DNA from: Parvibaculum sp.
GTDB lineage: Bacteria > Pseudomonadota > Alphaproteobacteria > Parvibaculales > Parvibaculaceae
Assembly (NCBI GenBank): GCA_030645235.1
Contig: JAUSMV010000012.1
Span: forward strand, 744,001-808,000
Length of the DNA stretch: 64,000 nt
Direction: 5' to 3'
Positions 26,438 through 36,206 of the stretch are shown here, in pieces. Every line of letters begins with the position of its first letter. The stretch's first letter is position 1. The notes under the pieces were generated by a model. It was not told the origin of the DNA. It did not search any database and saw only the letters and a program-made list of their open reading frames with translations. A program made the translations under genes and the position numbers.

Positions 26438-27253
26438 CTAAATAAAAATTTCCAATCTATTTTCCAAAAACCCCACCATCTCCACAAACGCCTGCCGATC
26501 CTGAATCATAAACATATGCCCGCCCTCGAACATCTTGAGTGTCGCGTTCGGCAGCCGCGTCATCATCTTCTCCTGCGTCTCCGGCAGCGCCTGACCGTCA
26601 TATTTCCCGCCGCAGACCAAAGTCGGGCACGTAATCTGTGCCAGACGGTCCCACGTATCATGTCCCGCCCGTGCCTCAAGCTGACGGCGCAGGCCCATCG
26701 CGTGATCTGGTTCATCTTTATAGGGATCATTCACCGCGTAAGCGACAAACTGTTCATACATCTCGCCGTTCGCCGCGATCCAGTCCGGCGTGCGGCGCGT
26801 GTCCATGATGGGGATCATGTGTTTGGCGCGCGCGACAGGCTCCATGTCCTGCACTTCATGCAGCGGATAAGACGCGCCGCCTGCGCCGCCGGGCGAGGTG
26901 CAGGCGAGGATGAGCCGGTCAACGAGATGCGGGTGCCGCAGCACGAGTTCCTGCGCCACCATGCCGCCAAACGAGACGCCGCAAATATGCGCGCGGGTCC
27001 AGCCCATGGCCGCCATCAGCCCCGCCGCGTCGTCGGCATAGTCGGCCATCGTGTAAGCGCGGTCAGGCTTTGAGCTTTGGCCAAGGCCGCGTTGGTCATA
27101 GGCCAGCGTGTCAAAATGCTTAGGGAAGGGGCCGTCCAGCGCATTGGGTTTGGCGCGGAGGTCGCTGCCGGTGCCGGAGATGAACAGCAGCGGTGAGCCT
27201 TCACCCTTCCGCTCATAGTAAAAGGTCAGGTCGCCCAATTTGGCGGTCGGCAT
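26438..27253 (-). CDS. alpha/beta hydrolase
   Basis: 271-aa alpha/beta hydrolase. Oxyanion strand PLLFISGTGSDLRA, nucleophile elbow CGVSFGGMVAQ (Ser about 98), catalytic His in FEGGHMFMIQD. Close in type to 3-oxoadipate enol-lactonase-like hydrolases. GGGAG before the ATG at 27253 sets the start. G+C returns to normal immediately inside this gene, marking the edge of the AT-rich cassette. Confidence 0.88.
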   Translation of the reverse strand: MPTAKLGDLTFYYERKGEGSPLLFISGTGSDLRAKPNALDGPFPKHFDTLAYDQRGLGQSSKPDRAYTMADYADDAAGLMAAMGWTRAHICGVSFGGMVAQELVLRHPHLVDRLILACTSPGGAGGASYPLHEVQDMEPVARAKHMIPIMDTRRTPDWIAANGEMYEQFVAYAVNDPYKDEPDHAMGLRRQLEARAGHDTWDRLAQITCPTLVCGGKYDGQALPETQEKMMTRLPNATLKMFEGGHMFMIQDRQAFVEMVGFLENRLEIFI

Positions 27254-27481
27254 CGGGCTATCTCCCAAGTCTTCGGTAATACAGAATCTCTTGTAAATGG
27301 CGTTTGCCCGACCATATCACCAAGGTTGCGGAAAACGGGGGTTGGGTGGAACAGGACTGCGTTGTTGCGAGGTATTCGCAAAATTGCCCGTCATTTGTTG
27401 TACACCCCGCCCGTGTTAGACTAAACCTGAGCGCGCTTCGGGCCTATGGGCTGCGGGGCAACAAGTCACGGGAGTCCGGCC

Positions 27482-28321
27482 ATGTCGAAATCAGTTGAGC
27501 GCAATCGTTCGTCGGAGAAGTTGTCCGTCTGCGACCCTGTGTGGGACCGGTTGCGATCCGAGACGGAAGACATGGCGCTGAGCGAGCCTGCGCTCGCGGC
27601 CTTTTTCCATGTGACAGTGCTCCATCACAAAACATTCAATGCGTCGCTCTCCTATCAGCTCGCCCAAAAGGTCGGCAATTCGGAAGTGCGGGCGATGCAG
27701 CTCCGCGAATTGTTTGACGAAGCGCTCAACGACGATCCGTCGATTGCCGAAGCCGCGCGCGCCGACATCGTGGCCTATTACGAGCGCGATCCGGCCTGCA
27801 ATACTTATGCGCAGCCGCTGCTGTTCTTCAAAGGCTATGCGGCCCTGCAGCTTTACCGCGTCGCCCATTGGCTCTGGACCAAGGGCCGTCGCCCGATGGC
27901 GCTTTATATTCAGAGCCGCGTGTCGGAATTGTTTTCGGTCGACATTCACCCCGCCGCGCAAATCGGCAAGGGCGTGTTCATCGATCATGCCAATGGCATT
28001 GTGATCGGTGAAACGGCTGTCGTTGAAGACGATGTGTCGATGATGCATGGCGTGACGCTTGGTGGCACCGGCAAAGAAGTCGGCGACCGTCACCCGAAGA
28101 TCCGTCGCGGTGTGCTGATCAGCGTCGGCGCGAAAGTGCTCGGCAATATCGAAGTCGGCGAATATAGCCGCATCGGTGCCGGCAGCGTCGTGCTGCAATC
28201 CGTGCCGCCGCATTGCACGGCTGTCGGTGTGCCTGCCAAACTCGTCGGCTGCGCCGGTTGCGACAAGCCGAGCCACGAGATGGACCACATCATCAACGAA
28301 ACGACGCCCAGCGCGATTTGA
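27482..28321 (+). CDS. cysE: serine O-acetyltransferase
   Basis: Acetylates L-serine with acetyl-CoA, the first step of cysteine synthesis; cytoplasmic hexamer. 279 aa: N-terminal helical domain followed by a left-handed beta-helix of hexapeptide repeats (VDIHPAAQIGKGVFIDHANGIVIGETAVVEDDVSMMHGVTLGGTGK), with catalytic Asp and His in FIDHANG and MMHGVTLGG. The start at 27482 has GGAG upstream; the track adds 12 codons. It stands alone; cysK is not in the window. Confidence 0.95.
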   Translation: MSKSVERNRSSEKLSVCDPVWDRLRSETEDMALSEPALAAFFHVTVLHHKTFNASLSYQLAQKVGNSEVRAMQLRELFDEALNDDPSIAEAARADIVAYYERDPACNTYAQPLLFFKGYAALQLYRVAHWLWTKGRRPMALYIQSRVSELFSVDIHPAAQIGKGVFIDHANGIVIGETAVVEDDVSMMHGVTLGGTGKEVGDRHPKIRRGVLISVGAKVLGNIEVGEYSRIGAGSVVLQSVPPHCTAVGVPAKLVGCAGCDKPSHEMDHIINETTPSAI

Positions 28322-28334
28322 TTTCCTTTCTTGA

Positions 28335-28509
28335 ACCCTCCCCCTCCTTCTTGTTCGCGCCTACGCGCGAGGTGAGGGAGGGTCAAACGGCGTCTCGCCG
28401 TTTGGGGCGGGGGCGCGGTCTCTCGTCTGGTTCTGAATTTGCGGTGTCTTTCGTTCCCCCGCCCCAAAAAATCCAAGAAGATTTTTTGACCCTCCCTCAA
28501 GGGGAGGGT
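28335..28509. repeat. composite palindromic element R5 with nested hairpin insertion
   Basis: R4-type element in opposite orientation, between convergent genes. Core reads TGCGGTGTCTTTCGTTCC. The left terminal hairpin is split by CTCCTTCTTGTTCGCGCCTACGCGCGAGGT (28344-28373). The CGGCGTC arm is left and the AAAAAATCC arm is on the GAACGAA side, so arms are swapped relative to R4. Confidence 0.88.
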
Positions 28510-28536
28510 TGAGGTAGAGAGTTGAATCGCTCACTC

Positions 28537-29814
28537 TTACGGCAACCGATCCTTCAGCGTGTACCACAACACACCGAGCATCAGCCCCGGATAGCGCAGC
28601 AATGTGCCGCCCGGAAAATTCGGGATTTTGATTTCGCTGAGGCAATCAAATCGTTCGGCCTGTCCGCTGACGGCTTCCGCCATCAGCTTGCCCGCCAGCG
28701 TCGCGATGTTGATGCCTTGCCCCGAAAAGCCCTGTGCGTAAAACACGTTTGGTGCGAGGCGGCCAAAATCGGGAATGCGCGGCATGGTGATCGCCAGTGT
28801 ACCGCCCCAGGCATAATCAATTTTCACGTCAGCCAATTGCGGGAAAACACGCAGCATCGGTTTGCGCACGAAGGCGGCAATGTCCTTTGGAAAATGCGCT
28901 GAATAGTTTTCGCCGCCGCCGAAGAGCAGGCGGTGATCGGCGGAGAGCCGGTAATAGTCGATGACGAATTTGCTGTCCTGCACGCCGACATCATCGCGGA
29001 TCAGCGCGCGCGCCGCCGCTTCGCCCAGAGGCTCGGTCGCGATGATGAAATTATTGACCGGCATGATGCGGCCCGCGATACGCGGCTCAAGGTTTTGTAA
29101 GTATCCGTTGCAGGCCATGACGACGAAACGCGCGGTGATAATGCCCTTCGCCGTGTGAACCTTCGCAGGGTCCGTGTAATCAATTTTTGTAACGCGCGTG
29201 TTTTCGTAAATGCGCACGCCTTTGGCGCGTGCTGCGCGCGCGAGGCCCAGCGCGTAATTGAGCGGATGGAGATGCGCGCCGCCTTTATCGAGCACCCCGC
29301 CATAATAGCGCGGCGATGCAACCATCTCGTGCATTTCGGCGGGCGATACAAAGCGAAGTTGCTCGTAGCCATAGTCACGCGCCATATGCTCGGCTTCGCT
29401 TTCATACCAGGCCGTCTCGCTGCGTTTCCAGGCGGCGTGCAGCACGCCGGGTTTCAGGTCGCAATCGATCCCGTGTGTGGCGATGAGGTCTTTGACGGTC
29501 GCGACGCTGTCAACGGCGAGGTCCCAGAGGCGGTGCGCCCAATCGGTTCCGAGTTTTTCTTCGAGCGTGCGCTGGTCCTGCCGGTGGCCGGTGCCGAGTT
29601 GTCCGCCGTTGCGGCCTGAGGCGCCGAAGCCCACGGTCTCGGCTTCAACGAGCGTCACGCTGTAGCCGCGTTCGGCTAGATGGAGGGCGGCGGAGAGGCC
29701 GGAATAGCCCGCGCCTATGACGCAGACATCAGTGGCCTCGTCGCCTGCGAGCGGCGGCAGCGGCGACCATGCATTGGCTGTTGCGGCGTAATAGGAGGCG
29801 GGGTGTCCGCTCAT
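28537..29814 (-). CDS. FAD-dependent oxidoreductase (DAO family)
   Basis: 425-aa flavoprotein of the D-amino-acid-oxidase/glycine-oxidase superfamily. N-terminal FAD motif DVCVIGAGYSGLSAALHLAERGYSVTLVEAE and GFGASGRNGGQL are typical of the PuuB/OrdL subgroup that oxidises gamma-glutamylputrescine or related amines. C-terminal YAQGFSGQGINIATLAGKLMAEAV closes the fold. AGAGGA before ATG 29814 sets the start; the track ORF adds 87 residues of shadow. The next gene upstream is a small monooxygenase-like protein 16 nt away, a probable operon. Confidence 0.92.
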   Translation of the reverse strand: MSGHPASYYAATANAWSPLPPLAGDEATDVCVIGAGYSGLSAALHLAERGYSVTLVEAETVGFGASGRNGGQLGTGHRQDQRTLEEKLGTDWAHRLWDLAVDSVATVKDLIATHGIDCDLKPGVLHAAWKRSETAWYESEAEHMARDYGYEQLRFVSPAEMHEMVASPRYYGGVLDKGGAHLHPLNYALGLARAARAKGVRIYENTRVTKIDYTDPAKVHTAKGIITARFVVMACNGYLQNLEPRIAGRIMPVNNFIIATEPLGEAAARALIRDDVGVQDSKFVIDYYRLSADHRLLFGGGENYSAHFPKDIAAFVRKPMLRVFPQLADVKIDYAWGGTLAITMPRIPDFGRLAPNVFYAQGFSGQGINIATLAGKLMAEAVSGQAERFDCLSEIKIPNFPGGTLLRYPGLMLGVLWYTLKDRLP

Positions 29815-29830
29815 AAGTCCTCTGGTTTTT

Positions 29831-30118
29831 TTAGCGCGAGATTTCGAATGTTGTTTCGCTGCGGCCATTGGCGTGCACATCGGAGAGGTCCATGCAGGCT
29901 TCCCATGGCGCGCTGTCGCGTGTGTCTTCCAGTGTCTCGCTGTCGTCCCATTCGCTGTAAAAGGCGACGGACTTGCCGTCTGCGCCCACCAAGATGCGCG
30001 AGGAGACGAAGCCCCTGGGCGCTTTGCGGTCGAGTTCGCGTTCTGAGTAGCCGCGCAGCTGCGAGATGATTTCATCAGGGGCCGAGGTTTTGAACTGGAT
30101 GAGATGGGCGACAGACAT
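29831..30118 (-). CDS. small protein, possibly ABM-like (dimeric alpha/beta barrel)
   Basis: 95-aa protein (MSVAHLIQFKTSAPDEIIS...). The pattern, a beta strand, a helix (QLRGYSERELDRK), then GFVSSRILVGADGKSVAFYSEWDDSETLE, resembles antibiotic-biosynthesis-monooxygenase-like dimeric barrels, but I see no catalytic motif. It lies 16 nt upstream of the DAO gene. The track start at 30340 adds 74 unsupported residues and would overlap the divergent SDR promoter and start. Confidence 0.7.
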   Translation of the reverse strand: MSVAHLIQFKTSAPDEIISQLRGYSERELDRKAPRGFVSSRILVGADGKSVAFYSEWDDSETLEDTRDSAPWEACMDLSDVHANGRSETTFEISR

Positions 30119-30266
30119 CGAAGCTTCCGTGAATTTAGGGTGAGGCGAAATATAGCACCTTAAGCCTATAGCACAGCGTCCATGGGCTTGGCTAAAGGCA
30201 CCATTGCGGATTGCACAATCGCGGCAATCGGCCACAATGTCCGCAAAACAAAACGCAGGGAGTCGG

Positions 30267-31073
30267 ATGATGGGACGCGTATCAGGTAAAGTGGCGATTG
30301 TGACAGGGGCTGCCAAGGGGATCGGGGCGGCGTCGGCCAAGGCGCTCGCGCGCGAAGGCGCAAAGGTTGTGTGCAGCGATTTCGATGAGCCGGGCGGCGA
30401 GGCGCTGGCCGCTGAAATTCAGCGGCTTGGCGGCGAGGCAATATTCGTTGCCCATGATGTGACGAGCGAAGCGCAATGGGAAAATGTCGTGGCGGTCGCC
30501 GAGAAGCGTTTTGGCGGGCTCCATATTGTCGTCAACAATGCAGGCATCGCACCGGAAGGTCTGCCCATCGAGGAGCTTTCGCTTGAAAGCTGGCGTCATA
30601 CATTGGCGGTCGATCTCGACAGCGTGTTTCTCGGCTGCAAGCATGCGATCCGCACGATCAAGAAGACGACGGCCACGGGGGCCAAAGGGTCGATCATCAA
30701 TATCTCGTCGATCATGGGTCTCATCGGCTGGCCGCATACGGCGGATTACAATGCGGCCAAAGGTGGTGTCCGGTTGTTGACGAAATGCGCTGCACTTGAA
30801 TGCGCGGGAGCGGGCTATGACATCCGCGTCAATTCCATTCATCCGGGCTATATCGACACGCCGCTGGTGCGCAATGCGATTGCCAATAATGTCGGCGCGG
30901 AAGACGGCATCGGGCCCAATGAGCGGATGGAAATGCTGGTGTCGCTCCATCCCATCGGGCGGCTTGGTGTGGCCGACGAGATCGCCAATATGGTGCTGTT
31001 TCTGGCGTCGGATGAAAGTTCCTTTGTCACAGGCGCGGAAATGGTCGTGGACGGCGGCTATACGGCGCGCTAA
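30267..31073 (+). CDS. SDR family oxidoreductase
   Basis: 268-aa classical SDR. GAAKGIGAASAKALA cofactor loop; Asp in VVCSDFDEPG favours NAD; catalytic YNAAK in SSIMGLIGWPHTADYNAAKGGVRLL. Similar to cyclopentanol or 3-beta/17-beta hydroxysteroid dehydrogenases; substrate unknown. GGGAG before the ATG at 30267 supports that start over 30204. It diverges from the ABM-like gene across 148 bp. Confidence 0.9.
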   Translation: MMGRVSGKVAIVTGAAKGIGAASAKALAREGAKVVCSDFDEPGGEALAAEIQRLGGEAIFVAHDVTSEAQWENVVAVAEKRFGGLHIVVNNAGIAPEGLPIEELSLESWRHTLAVDLDSVFLGCKHAIRTIKKTTATGAKGSIINISSIMGLIGWPHTADYNAAKGGVRLLTKCAALECAGAGYDIRVNSIHPGYIDTPLVRNAIANNVGAEDGIGPNERMEMLVSLHPIGRLGVADEIANMVLFLASDESSFVTGAEMVVDGGYTAR

Positions 31074-31118
31074 AACCTCCGCCAACAGCTATTACCCCCT
31101 TCGGCATGGAGAGCGACA

Positions 31119-31331
31119 TTGGACAAGCACGAAATCAGACGCGTTGAGGCTTATCTGCGTGACACGTTTCGTCTGCCCGCGATTAAACTCCATACGCGTC
31201 CCAATAAGGATGACAGCGTCGAAGTGAATATCGGCGAAGAGTTTATCGGCGTGATCTTCAAAGACGAAGAAGACGGCGAAGTCTCCTACGCTTTTCAGAT
31301 GGCTATTCTGGATATTGATTTGCCGGAGTGA
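31119..31331 (+). CDS. DUF3126 family protein
   Basis: 70-aa conserved alphaproteobacterial protein: MDKHEIRRVEAYLRDTFRLPAIKLHTRPNKDDSVEVNIGEEFIGVIFKDEEDGEVSYAF. TTG start with GGAGAG 5 nt upstream. It is acidic and cytoplasmic, with no known function. Its 3' end overlaps the convergent membrane-protein gene by 29 bp. Confidence 0.85.
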   Translation: MDKHEIRRVEAYLRDTFRLPAIKLHTRPNKDDSVEVNIGEEFIGVIFKDEEDGEVSYAFQMAILDIDLPE

Positions 31332-32097
31332 GGGTTTCGGGCTCGCTCTTGTCCAGATCATCGGGCAGACCCGGCGCTTCAAACGAGCTGACGATCCGCA
31401 TTGTCAGCTCGTCGATGCGCTGCCAGTCGCGCACCTGCGCGCGCTTATAGCGATAGGTCAGCGACAGCGAACTTGTCATCACAATCGTGCGGGTGCAGTT
31501 GGGACTGTCATTCAGCTCCGTTTCGCGCTGGCACATCAGCAGGATCAGGCGACCGTCCTTGTCGGTGCCCGCCAACAAATCCTGATCGCGAAAGCCTGAA
31601 CTGTCCTTAAACGTGAAACGATCAAGACCCGTCGCGTCGCGTTCCGGCGTCGGCGACACAAATTGCCGTGCATAGATTTCTTTCAGCCGGCGTTCGGCGG
31701 GCAGCATGGCTTCTGATTTTTGCAGCGTGAAGTAGATCACGTCCGACGAAGCGCTCTGGTCGGCAAATTCCTCATCATAGGAGGGTGCATAGGGCGTGAA
31801 ATCCGGCAGCAAAGCATGCATCGCCATTTCAGTGTGATTGCCGCCATTGCGCTGCGCGGGATAGCGCGTGAAATTTTCAGGAATGAGAAAGCGCACGCCG
31901 CCGACAATGGCTTCGACGCGGCGCGTCGCGGCGCTGGCCCGCGGGTTCTGGCCGAGCAGTTCTGCGGGGCGGGGGCCGAAATAGTAATAGAGAAAGAGGC
32001 CTGAAAAGGCGATCACGGTCAGGATGACCAGGGCCGGAAGGATCCAGGCAGGGCGCTCATGCACCAATTCGCCGCCGCTCTGCTGTCGTCTCGCCAC
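31303..32097 (-). CDS. hypothetical membrane-anchored protein
   Basis: 264 aa. One transmembrane helix near the N-terminus (PAWILPALVILTVIAFSGLFLYYYFGP), then a probably periplasmic domain starting VEAIVGGVRFLIPENFTRYPAQRNGG. Two cysteines (LMCQRE, PNCTRT) could form a disulfide. The pattern is widespread in Alphaproteobacteria as far as I recall, but no function is known to me. Confidence 0.8.
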   Translation of the reverse strand: MARRQQSGGELVHERPAWILPALVILTVIAFSGLFLYYYFGPRPAELLGQNPRASAATRRVEAIVGGVRFLIPENFTRYPAQRNGGNHTEMAMHALLPDFTPYAPSYDEEFADQSASSDVIYFTLQKSEAMLPAERRLKEIYARQFVSPTPERDATGLDRFTFKDSSGFRDQDLLAGTDKDGRLILLMCQRETELNDSPNCTRTIVMTSSLSLTYRYKRAQVRDWQRIDELTMRIVSSFEAPGLPDDLDKSEPETLTPANQYPE

Positions 32098-32308
32098 GCT
32101 TTACTCTTCCTGCCGCATATTCTGATTTCGATGCAGTGCCACAATGCGCTGTTTCGCCTTGGCACAAAAGGGGTGGCGCAAAGCGGCACGATCAGCCGGA
32201 TAACGCATGCGCCGTGCCGCTGTTTCCCATTAAGTCATTGATTTTAAATAGTTATTTTATCCATCCCGTCCCGCCCGAAACTGGCCCGCCGCTTGCGATT
32301 ACGGGTGC

Positions 32309-32614
32309 ATGATTACATTTTTTTCAAAATCGCTGGTCAGCCTCGCCATCATCGCCGCCCTCTGGGGCCCGACGAGCGGCTGGCTTGGCGGCCAACACAG
32401 CGCCGGTCTGTCCTGCCGCACGGATTTCAGTTCGTGTCAGCTCGCAGGTCAGGTCATCCCGCTTGTTGATCGCGCAACAGTGCTTGGACAAATTGCGGCC
32501 GAGGCCAAAAACAATCCGGCAGACCAGTTTGGAAAAGAAATACGCAACGTAGCAACGACCGCGTTCGATGGGGCATTGGACGGGATGCGGGCGCAAGCCC
32601 GCAAGAGTGAATGA
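32309..32614 (+). CDS. small hypothetical exported protein
   Basis: 101 aa. N-terminal hydrophobic segment (SKSLVSLAIIAALWGPTSGWLG) that may be a signal peptide or anchor, then two cysteines (LSCRTDFSSCQL) and a helical C-terminus. A GATTACGGGTG precedes the ATG, but the ribosome site is weak. Its stop codon touches the next ORF, suggesting coupled expression. Not recognised. Confidence 0.55.
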   Translation: MITFFSKSLVSLAIIAALWGPTSGWLGGQHSAGLSCRTDFSSCQLAGQVIPLVDRATVLGQIAAEAKNNPADQFGKEIRNVATTAFDGALDGMRAQARKSE

Positions 32615-32632
32615 ATGGGCGGGCTTGATCCA

Positions 32633-32944
32633 ATGTCTGAATGGACGACTTTTTTCTTCGCAACAGCCACGGGTTTTGTTGCGGCCGGTTTGGTTGGCAG
32701 TTTCTATCGTCTGGTGATGAAGAAGCCGCCGAGCTTCCAGATTTGGGATGGTACTTTGATCACGCAGGTGGCGGGCATTCTGGCGCTCGTCTTTGCGGGG
32801 CCGAATGTCATTCTGCGCAATGCGCTGCGCGCGCAGGTGCTTGAGAACCGTCCGCCCGCATGGCTGCTGCTCTCCTTTTTCATCGCCATGATGTGGAGCT
32901 GCCTCAGCGGTATTTTTCTTTTGACCCTTATTCTGGTTCGCTAG
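32633..32944 (+). CDS. small hypothetical membrane protein
   Basis: 103 aa with three hydrophobic segments (TTFFFATATGFVAAGLVGSFY, LITQVAGILALVFAGPNVIL, AWLLLSFFIAMMWSCLSGIFLLTLILV) joined by RLVMKKPPSFQIWDG. The track start at 32615 lies directly after the previous stop; the ATG at 32633 gives a more natural N-terminus. It converges with the next gene with 3 bp between. Function unknown. Confidence 0.65.
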   Translation: MSEWTTFFFATATGFVAAGLVGSFYRLVMKKPPSFQIWDGTLITQVAGILALVFAGPNVILRNALRAQVLENRPPAWLLLSFFIAMMWSCLSGIFLLTLILVR

Positions 32945-32947
32945 GCC

Positions 32948-34000
32948 TCACGCGCGTCTGCGGGCAATCCGGCGCGTCATTGTGCCGAAGAAGCCCGCGC
33001 CGATGGCCGCGATAATCGCCCAGCCCCAGCTCAGCGCCCAGAGCACAAGATTTACGACCGTCTTGAAGGCGCGCAGGCTTGTCTTGCCGGTGATCTCCAC
33101 AATGCCGCGTGTCTTGGTGCCGAATTTGCCGCTCATCTTGGTGATGCGCGCAAGATCGTCGCCATTATTGGCATACTTGAGCAGGCGCACGGATTCAGCA
33201 GGGCCAACGCTTTTTTGCAAAGCGGCCACATCATCAAGCAGCGGCGTCAACTTGGCGAGCGATACACCGCTTGAATAATCCGTGATGGCGCTGCGCGTGG
33301 CGGATGTGTTGGTGAGATCCACTTTTTTCAACGTGCTGCCGAGCTTGTCGAAGTTCACCGCTTCGTTGATCAGCCGCGTCGTGTAGCGCGTGAAGTCCGC
33401 CGTCAGCGTTCCGGCTTTCTTGGCGACTTTCAGCAGCGATACGCCGATGCGGGCGGGCAATGCGCTGCCGCCGCTCGCGACCGTTGCTGTCGTGGCGGCA
33501 AGGCCGACGACCGAGAGGCCGAGAATGAATTTTGAGTAGTCTTCGCCCTTGACGAGCTTGGTGCCTTCCGAGCCGATGTCGCGCACGTCGCCCACGACAG
33601 TCAGGTCCGATGTGATCGCGCCGACAAAGGAGGCCGTGTCATTGCCTTCGCCGGTCACAAAGCCTTCGAAGAAACTGCCCGTGTTGCGTGCGACGGTCCT
33701 GGTCATGCCTTTTTCAGTTTCAAGCCGCGTTGACGTGCCCGCTTCAATCGGCATTTCCGCAAATTCTGCGATGTCGGCATACATGACGGCATCATCGAAA
33801 TTGCCTGTGTCGAGGGCTGTGTCGATGCGGCGGCTCAGATCAGCGCCGCTGGTTTTTTGCGTGAGTTCCGCGCGTACAAAAGGTTCCGCCGGAATGGCGT
33901 CCTCCGGCACGATCGTGTCGAGCAAGCCGTTCTGATAAGCGAGAATGAACAGTACCGGCATCAGCAGCAGGAAAGTCACTGTGTTGAAAAAGAACCTCAT
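32948..34000 (-). CDS. hypothetical membrane protein with terminal anchors
   Basis: 350 aa. N-terminal helix (NTVTFLLLMPVLFILAYQ), a central hydrophobic stretch (FILGLSVVGLAATTATVASGG) and a C-terminal helix (VVNLVLWALSWGWAIIAAIGAGFFG) ending in RRIARRRA. Between them are long polar parts with many Lys, Thr and Asp. Probably inner-membrane. I do not recognise the family. It stands alone downstream of the phoX-type gene on the same strand. Confidence 0.75.
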   Translation of the reverse strand: MRFFFNTVTFLLLMPVLFILAYQNGLLDTIVPEDAIPAEPFVRAELTQKTSGADLSRRIDTALDTGNFDDAVMYADIAEFAEMPIEAGTSTRLETEKGMTRTVARNTGSFFEGFVTGEGNDTASFVGAITSDLTVVGDVRDIGSEGTKLVKGEDYSKFILGLSVVGLAATTATVASGGSALPARIGVSLLKVAKKAGTLTADFTRYTTRLINEAVNFDKLGSTLKKVDLTNTSATRSAITDYSSGVSLAKLTPLLDDVAALQKSVGPAESVRLLKYANNGDDLARITKMSGKFGTKTRGIVEITGKTSLRAFKTVVNLVLWALSWGWAIIAAIGAGFFGTMTRRIARRRA

Positions 34001-34090
34001 TCTGTCCGCACTCCCGCTTTCTACGCCGCCCGCCTGAAACCTTGCGGCAACACGCGGAGCGAAGCAACAAGGGCAGGGGACTTTGGGCGC

Positions 34091-36079
34091 TTAAATGCCG
34101 ATTGGACCGCCTTTGTGCGACGTGATTGCCACAACTGACGGGCGTGGCGGCATGGCATCGGCAAAATCAGGCCAGCGTGTGGCGGGGTCTTCATAGGTCG
34201 AAGCGCGCGGGGGGGTACGTTCTTCGGGCGCAATGTCAGCGGCAGGATGCTGCACAGCGACGAAAAGTGTGGACGCATCCGGCGTGAAACAAGGCCCGCA
34301 CATTTCAGCGCCGAGAGGCACCTGAAAGAAACGCTTGGCCGTTCCGCGCTCCGCGCCTTGTGTGGTCAGCGCGAAGATGCCGTCGGCGGCACCCGATGTT
34401 GTTGCCCAGTCATCGCCCTGATCGGTCGCAACCCAGAGGCGGCCTGACGGATCAACCGCGAGATTGTCCGGACAGGCGAACCAACCATCTTCCGTTGTGG
34501 CGGGATTCCATTTGGCTCCCACGGCGGCGACTTTCGGATCGCCGCAGGTGACGAGCAGATCCCATGCGAATGTCTCGCTCGTCTGGTCGCCTTTGTCCGG
34601 TGTGATCTCGACAATCTGGCCCCAGAGATTTTCGGCGCGCGGATTGGCACCATGCGCGTCGCCCGCCTTGCGTTTGGAATTATTGGTCAGAGGTACATAG
34701 ACGCGACCCGTGACCTTATTGGGTTGCACGTCTTCGGGCCGGTCCATCGGCGTGGCGCCAACCGTGTCGGCCGCGCGGCGCAGATCAATTAAGACATCGG
34801 CCTGACTGGCAAAAGTATTTTCAGGATTGCTCACATCAAGACCGTTTTCGCCATGGATAAGCGAGACCCATTTTCCGGTGCCCTTGTCATCAAAGATAGC
34901 CACATAGAGTGTGCCGTGATCGAGCAGGTCCGCATTGGCCGCGCGGTCTTCAAGGTTCACTTTGTCGCGCGAGACAAAGCGATAGAGATATTCGCCGCGC
35001 TGATCGTCACCCATATAAATGACGAGGCGTCCGTCACCGGCGATGATTGATTCAGCCCCTTCATGTTTGAAACGTCCGAGCGCCGTGCGCTTCTTCGGGC
35101 GCGATGCCGGGTCGAGCGGATCAACCTCCGTGATCCAGCCGAAGCGGTTGGGTTCATGCGGCTCAATACCGATATCGAAGCGTTTGTGATATTGCGCCCA
35201 GCCCATGTTTATTCTCTTATCCGGCACACTCATGCGCTCGTGATTTTTGGCTTCGCTTTCGTCTTTCAACTCACCGGCAAAATAGAAATTGAAGTTCTCC
35301 TCGCCCATCAGATAAGTGCCCCAGGGCGTGATGCCACCGGCGCAATTATTGAGCGTGCCGATGACTTTCGTGCCGCTTGCATCGTCCATCGTTTGCAGGC
35401 GTGGATGACCGGCGGCGGGACCGCAAATTTCCATTTCTGTTTCAAGCATATTGATGCGGCGGTTATAGGAACTGTCAGCCACGACGCGCCATTTCTTGCT
35501 CTCTTTGTCGCGCCTCACTTCGATGATGCTGCCGCCATGGGCGGCGAGCGACACGTCAACTTGTTCGTTGGTAAGGGCGTCCGGCGTCGTGAAGCCTGCA
35601 AACATCAATGAGGCGTTGGTATATTCGTGATTGACGCAGAGAAGTCCGTGGTCGGTCGCGTTGCTGCCATAAGGCAGAGGCACGAAGCCGACATAGTCGC
35701 AGTTATAGCCAAATTGTTTCAGCTGCGCGGCGGCGGTCTGATTGAGCGGATCGAAGGCGGGCGCACCGGCGACAACAGGATCGCCCCAGCGGATCAGAAT
35801 ATCGGCGTCATGGCCTTCGGCAACGTGATGGTGCTCGTCCGCGCCGCGTTTTAATTCGGTGAAGTTGAACGGCGGCAGGTCGGGCAGCGATGAGGCATTA
35901 TCGCAGGCCGACAGGGCCAGCAGGCTTGTGGATGTGGTGGCGAGGATGGCGAGACCGCCCGTCCCTTTGAGGAAGGTGCGGCGCGACCAGAGCGTGGCGA
36001 GGGAAGGGGCGGTTGCCCGTGCGACGGGCGTGTCGTCGGCGGCCTCGAACATGGCCTCAAAGTCGTTCCGCGGGGTCAT
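34091..36079 (-). CDS. PhoX family protein (DUF839), Tat-exported
   Basis: 662-aa PhoX-type protein; the family includes Ca2+/Fe-dependent alkaline phosphatases and several uncharacterised periplasmic proteins. A twin-arginine signal is clear but late ([28 protein letters not shown], residues about 32-60), so export is folded, by Tat. The family's N-terminal glutamate/histidine-rich parts ([12 protein letters not shown]) and C-terminal [21 protein letters not shown] match. It diverges from the gamma-carbonic-anhydrase gene. No pho regulator is near. Confidence 0.9.
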   Translation of the reverse strand: MTPRNDFEAMFEAADDTPVARATAPSLATLWSRRTFLKGTGGLAILATTSTSLLALSACDNASSLPDLPPFNFTELKRGADEHHHVAEGHDADILIRWGDPVVAGAPAFDPLNQTAAAQLKQFGYNCDYVGFVPLPYGSNATDHGLLCVNHEYTNASLMFAGFTTPDALTNEQVDVSLAAHGGSIIEVRRDKESKKWRVVADSSYNRRINMLETEMEICGPAAGHPRLQTMDDASGTKVIGTLNNCAGGITPWGTYLMGEENFNFYFAGELKDESEAKNHERMSVPDKRINMGWAQYHKRFDIGIEPHEPNRFGWITEVDPLDPASRPKKRTALGRFKHEGAESIIAGDGRLVIYMGDDQRGEYLYRFVSRDKVNLEDRAANADLLDHGTLYVAIFDDKGTGKWVSLIHGENGLDVSNPENTFASQADVLIDLRRAADTVGATPMDRPEDVQPNKVTGRVYVPLTNNSKRKAGDAHGANPRAENLWGQIVEITPDKGDQTSETFAWDLLVTCGDPKVAAVGAKWNPATTEDGWFACPDNLAVDPSGRLWVATDQGDDWATTSGAADGIFALTTQGAERGTAKRFFQVPLGAEMCGPCFTPDASTLFVAVQHPAADIAPEERTPPRASTYEDPATRWPDFADAMPPRPSVVAITSHKGGPIGI

Positions 36080-36206
36080 TCTGGCTTTGCTCCGAAAAGA
36101 TGGGTCTCACAAGTTTCGCTCAAATGCATATCTCTATTGTGACGCAAGTCGCGCGCCGTGGCATAGTCTTTGGCAAAGGAAATGCCAAAAAAGAGGAACG
36201 GATTTT

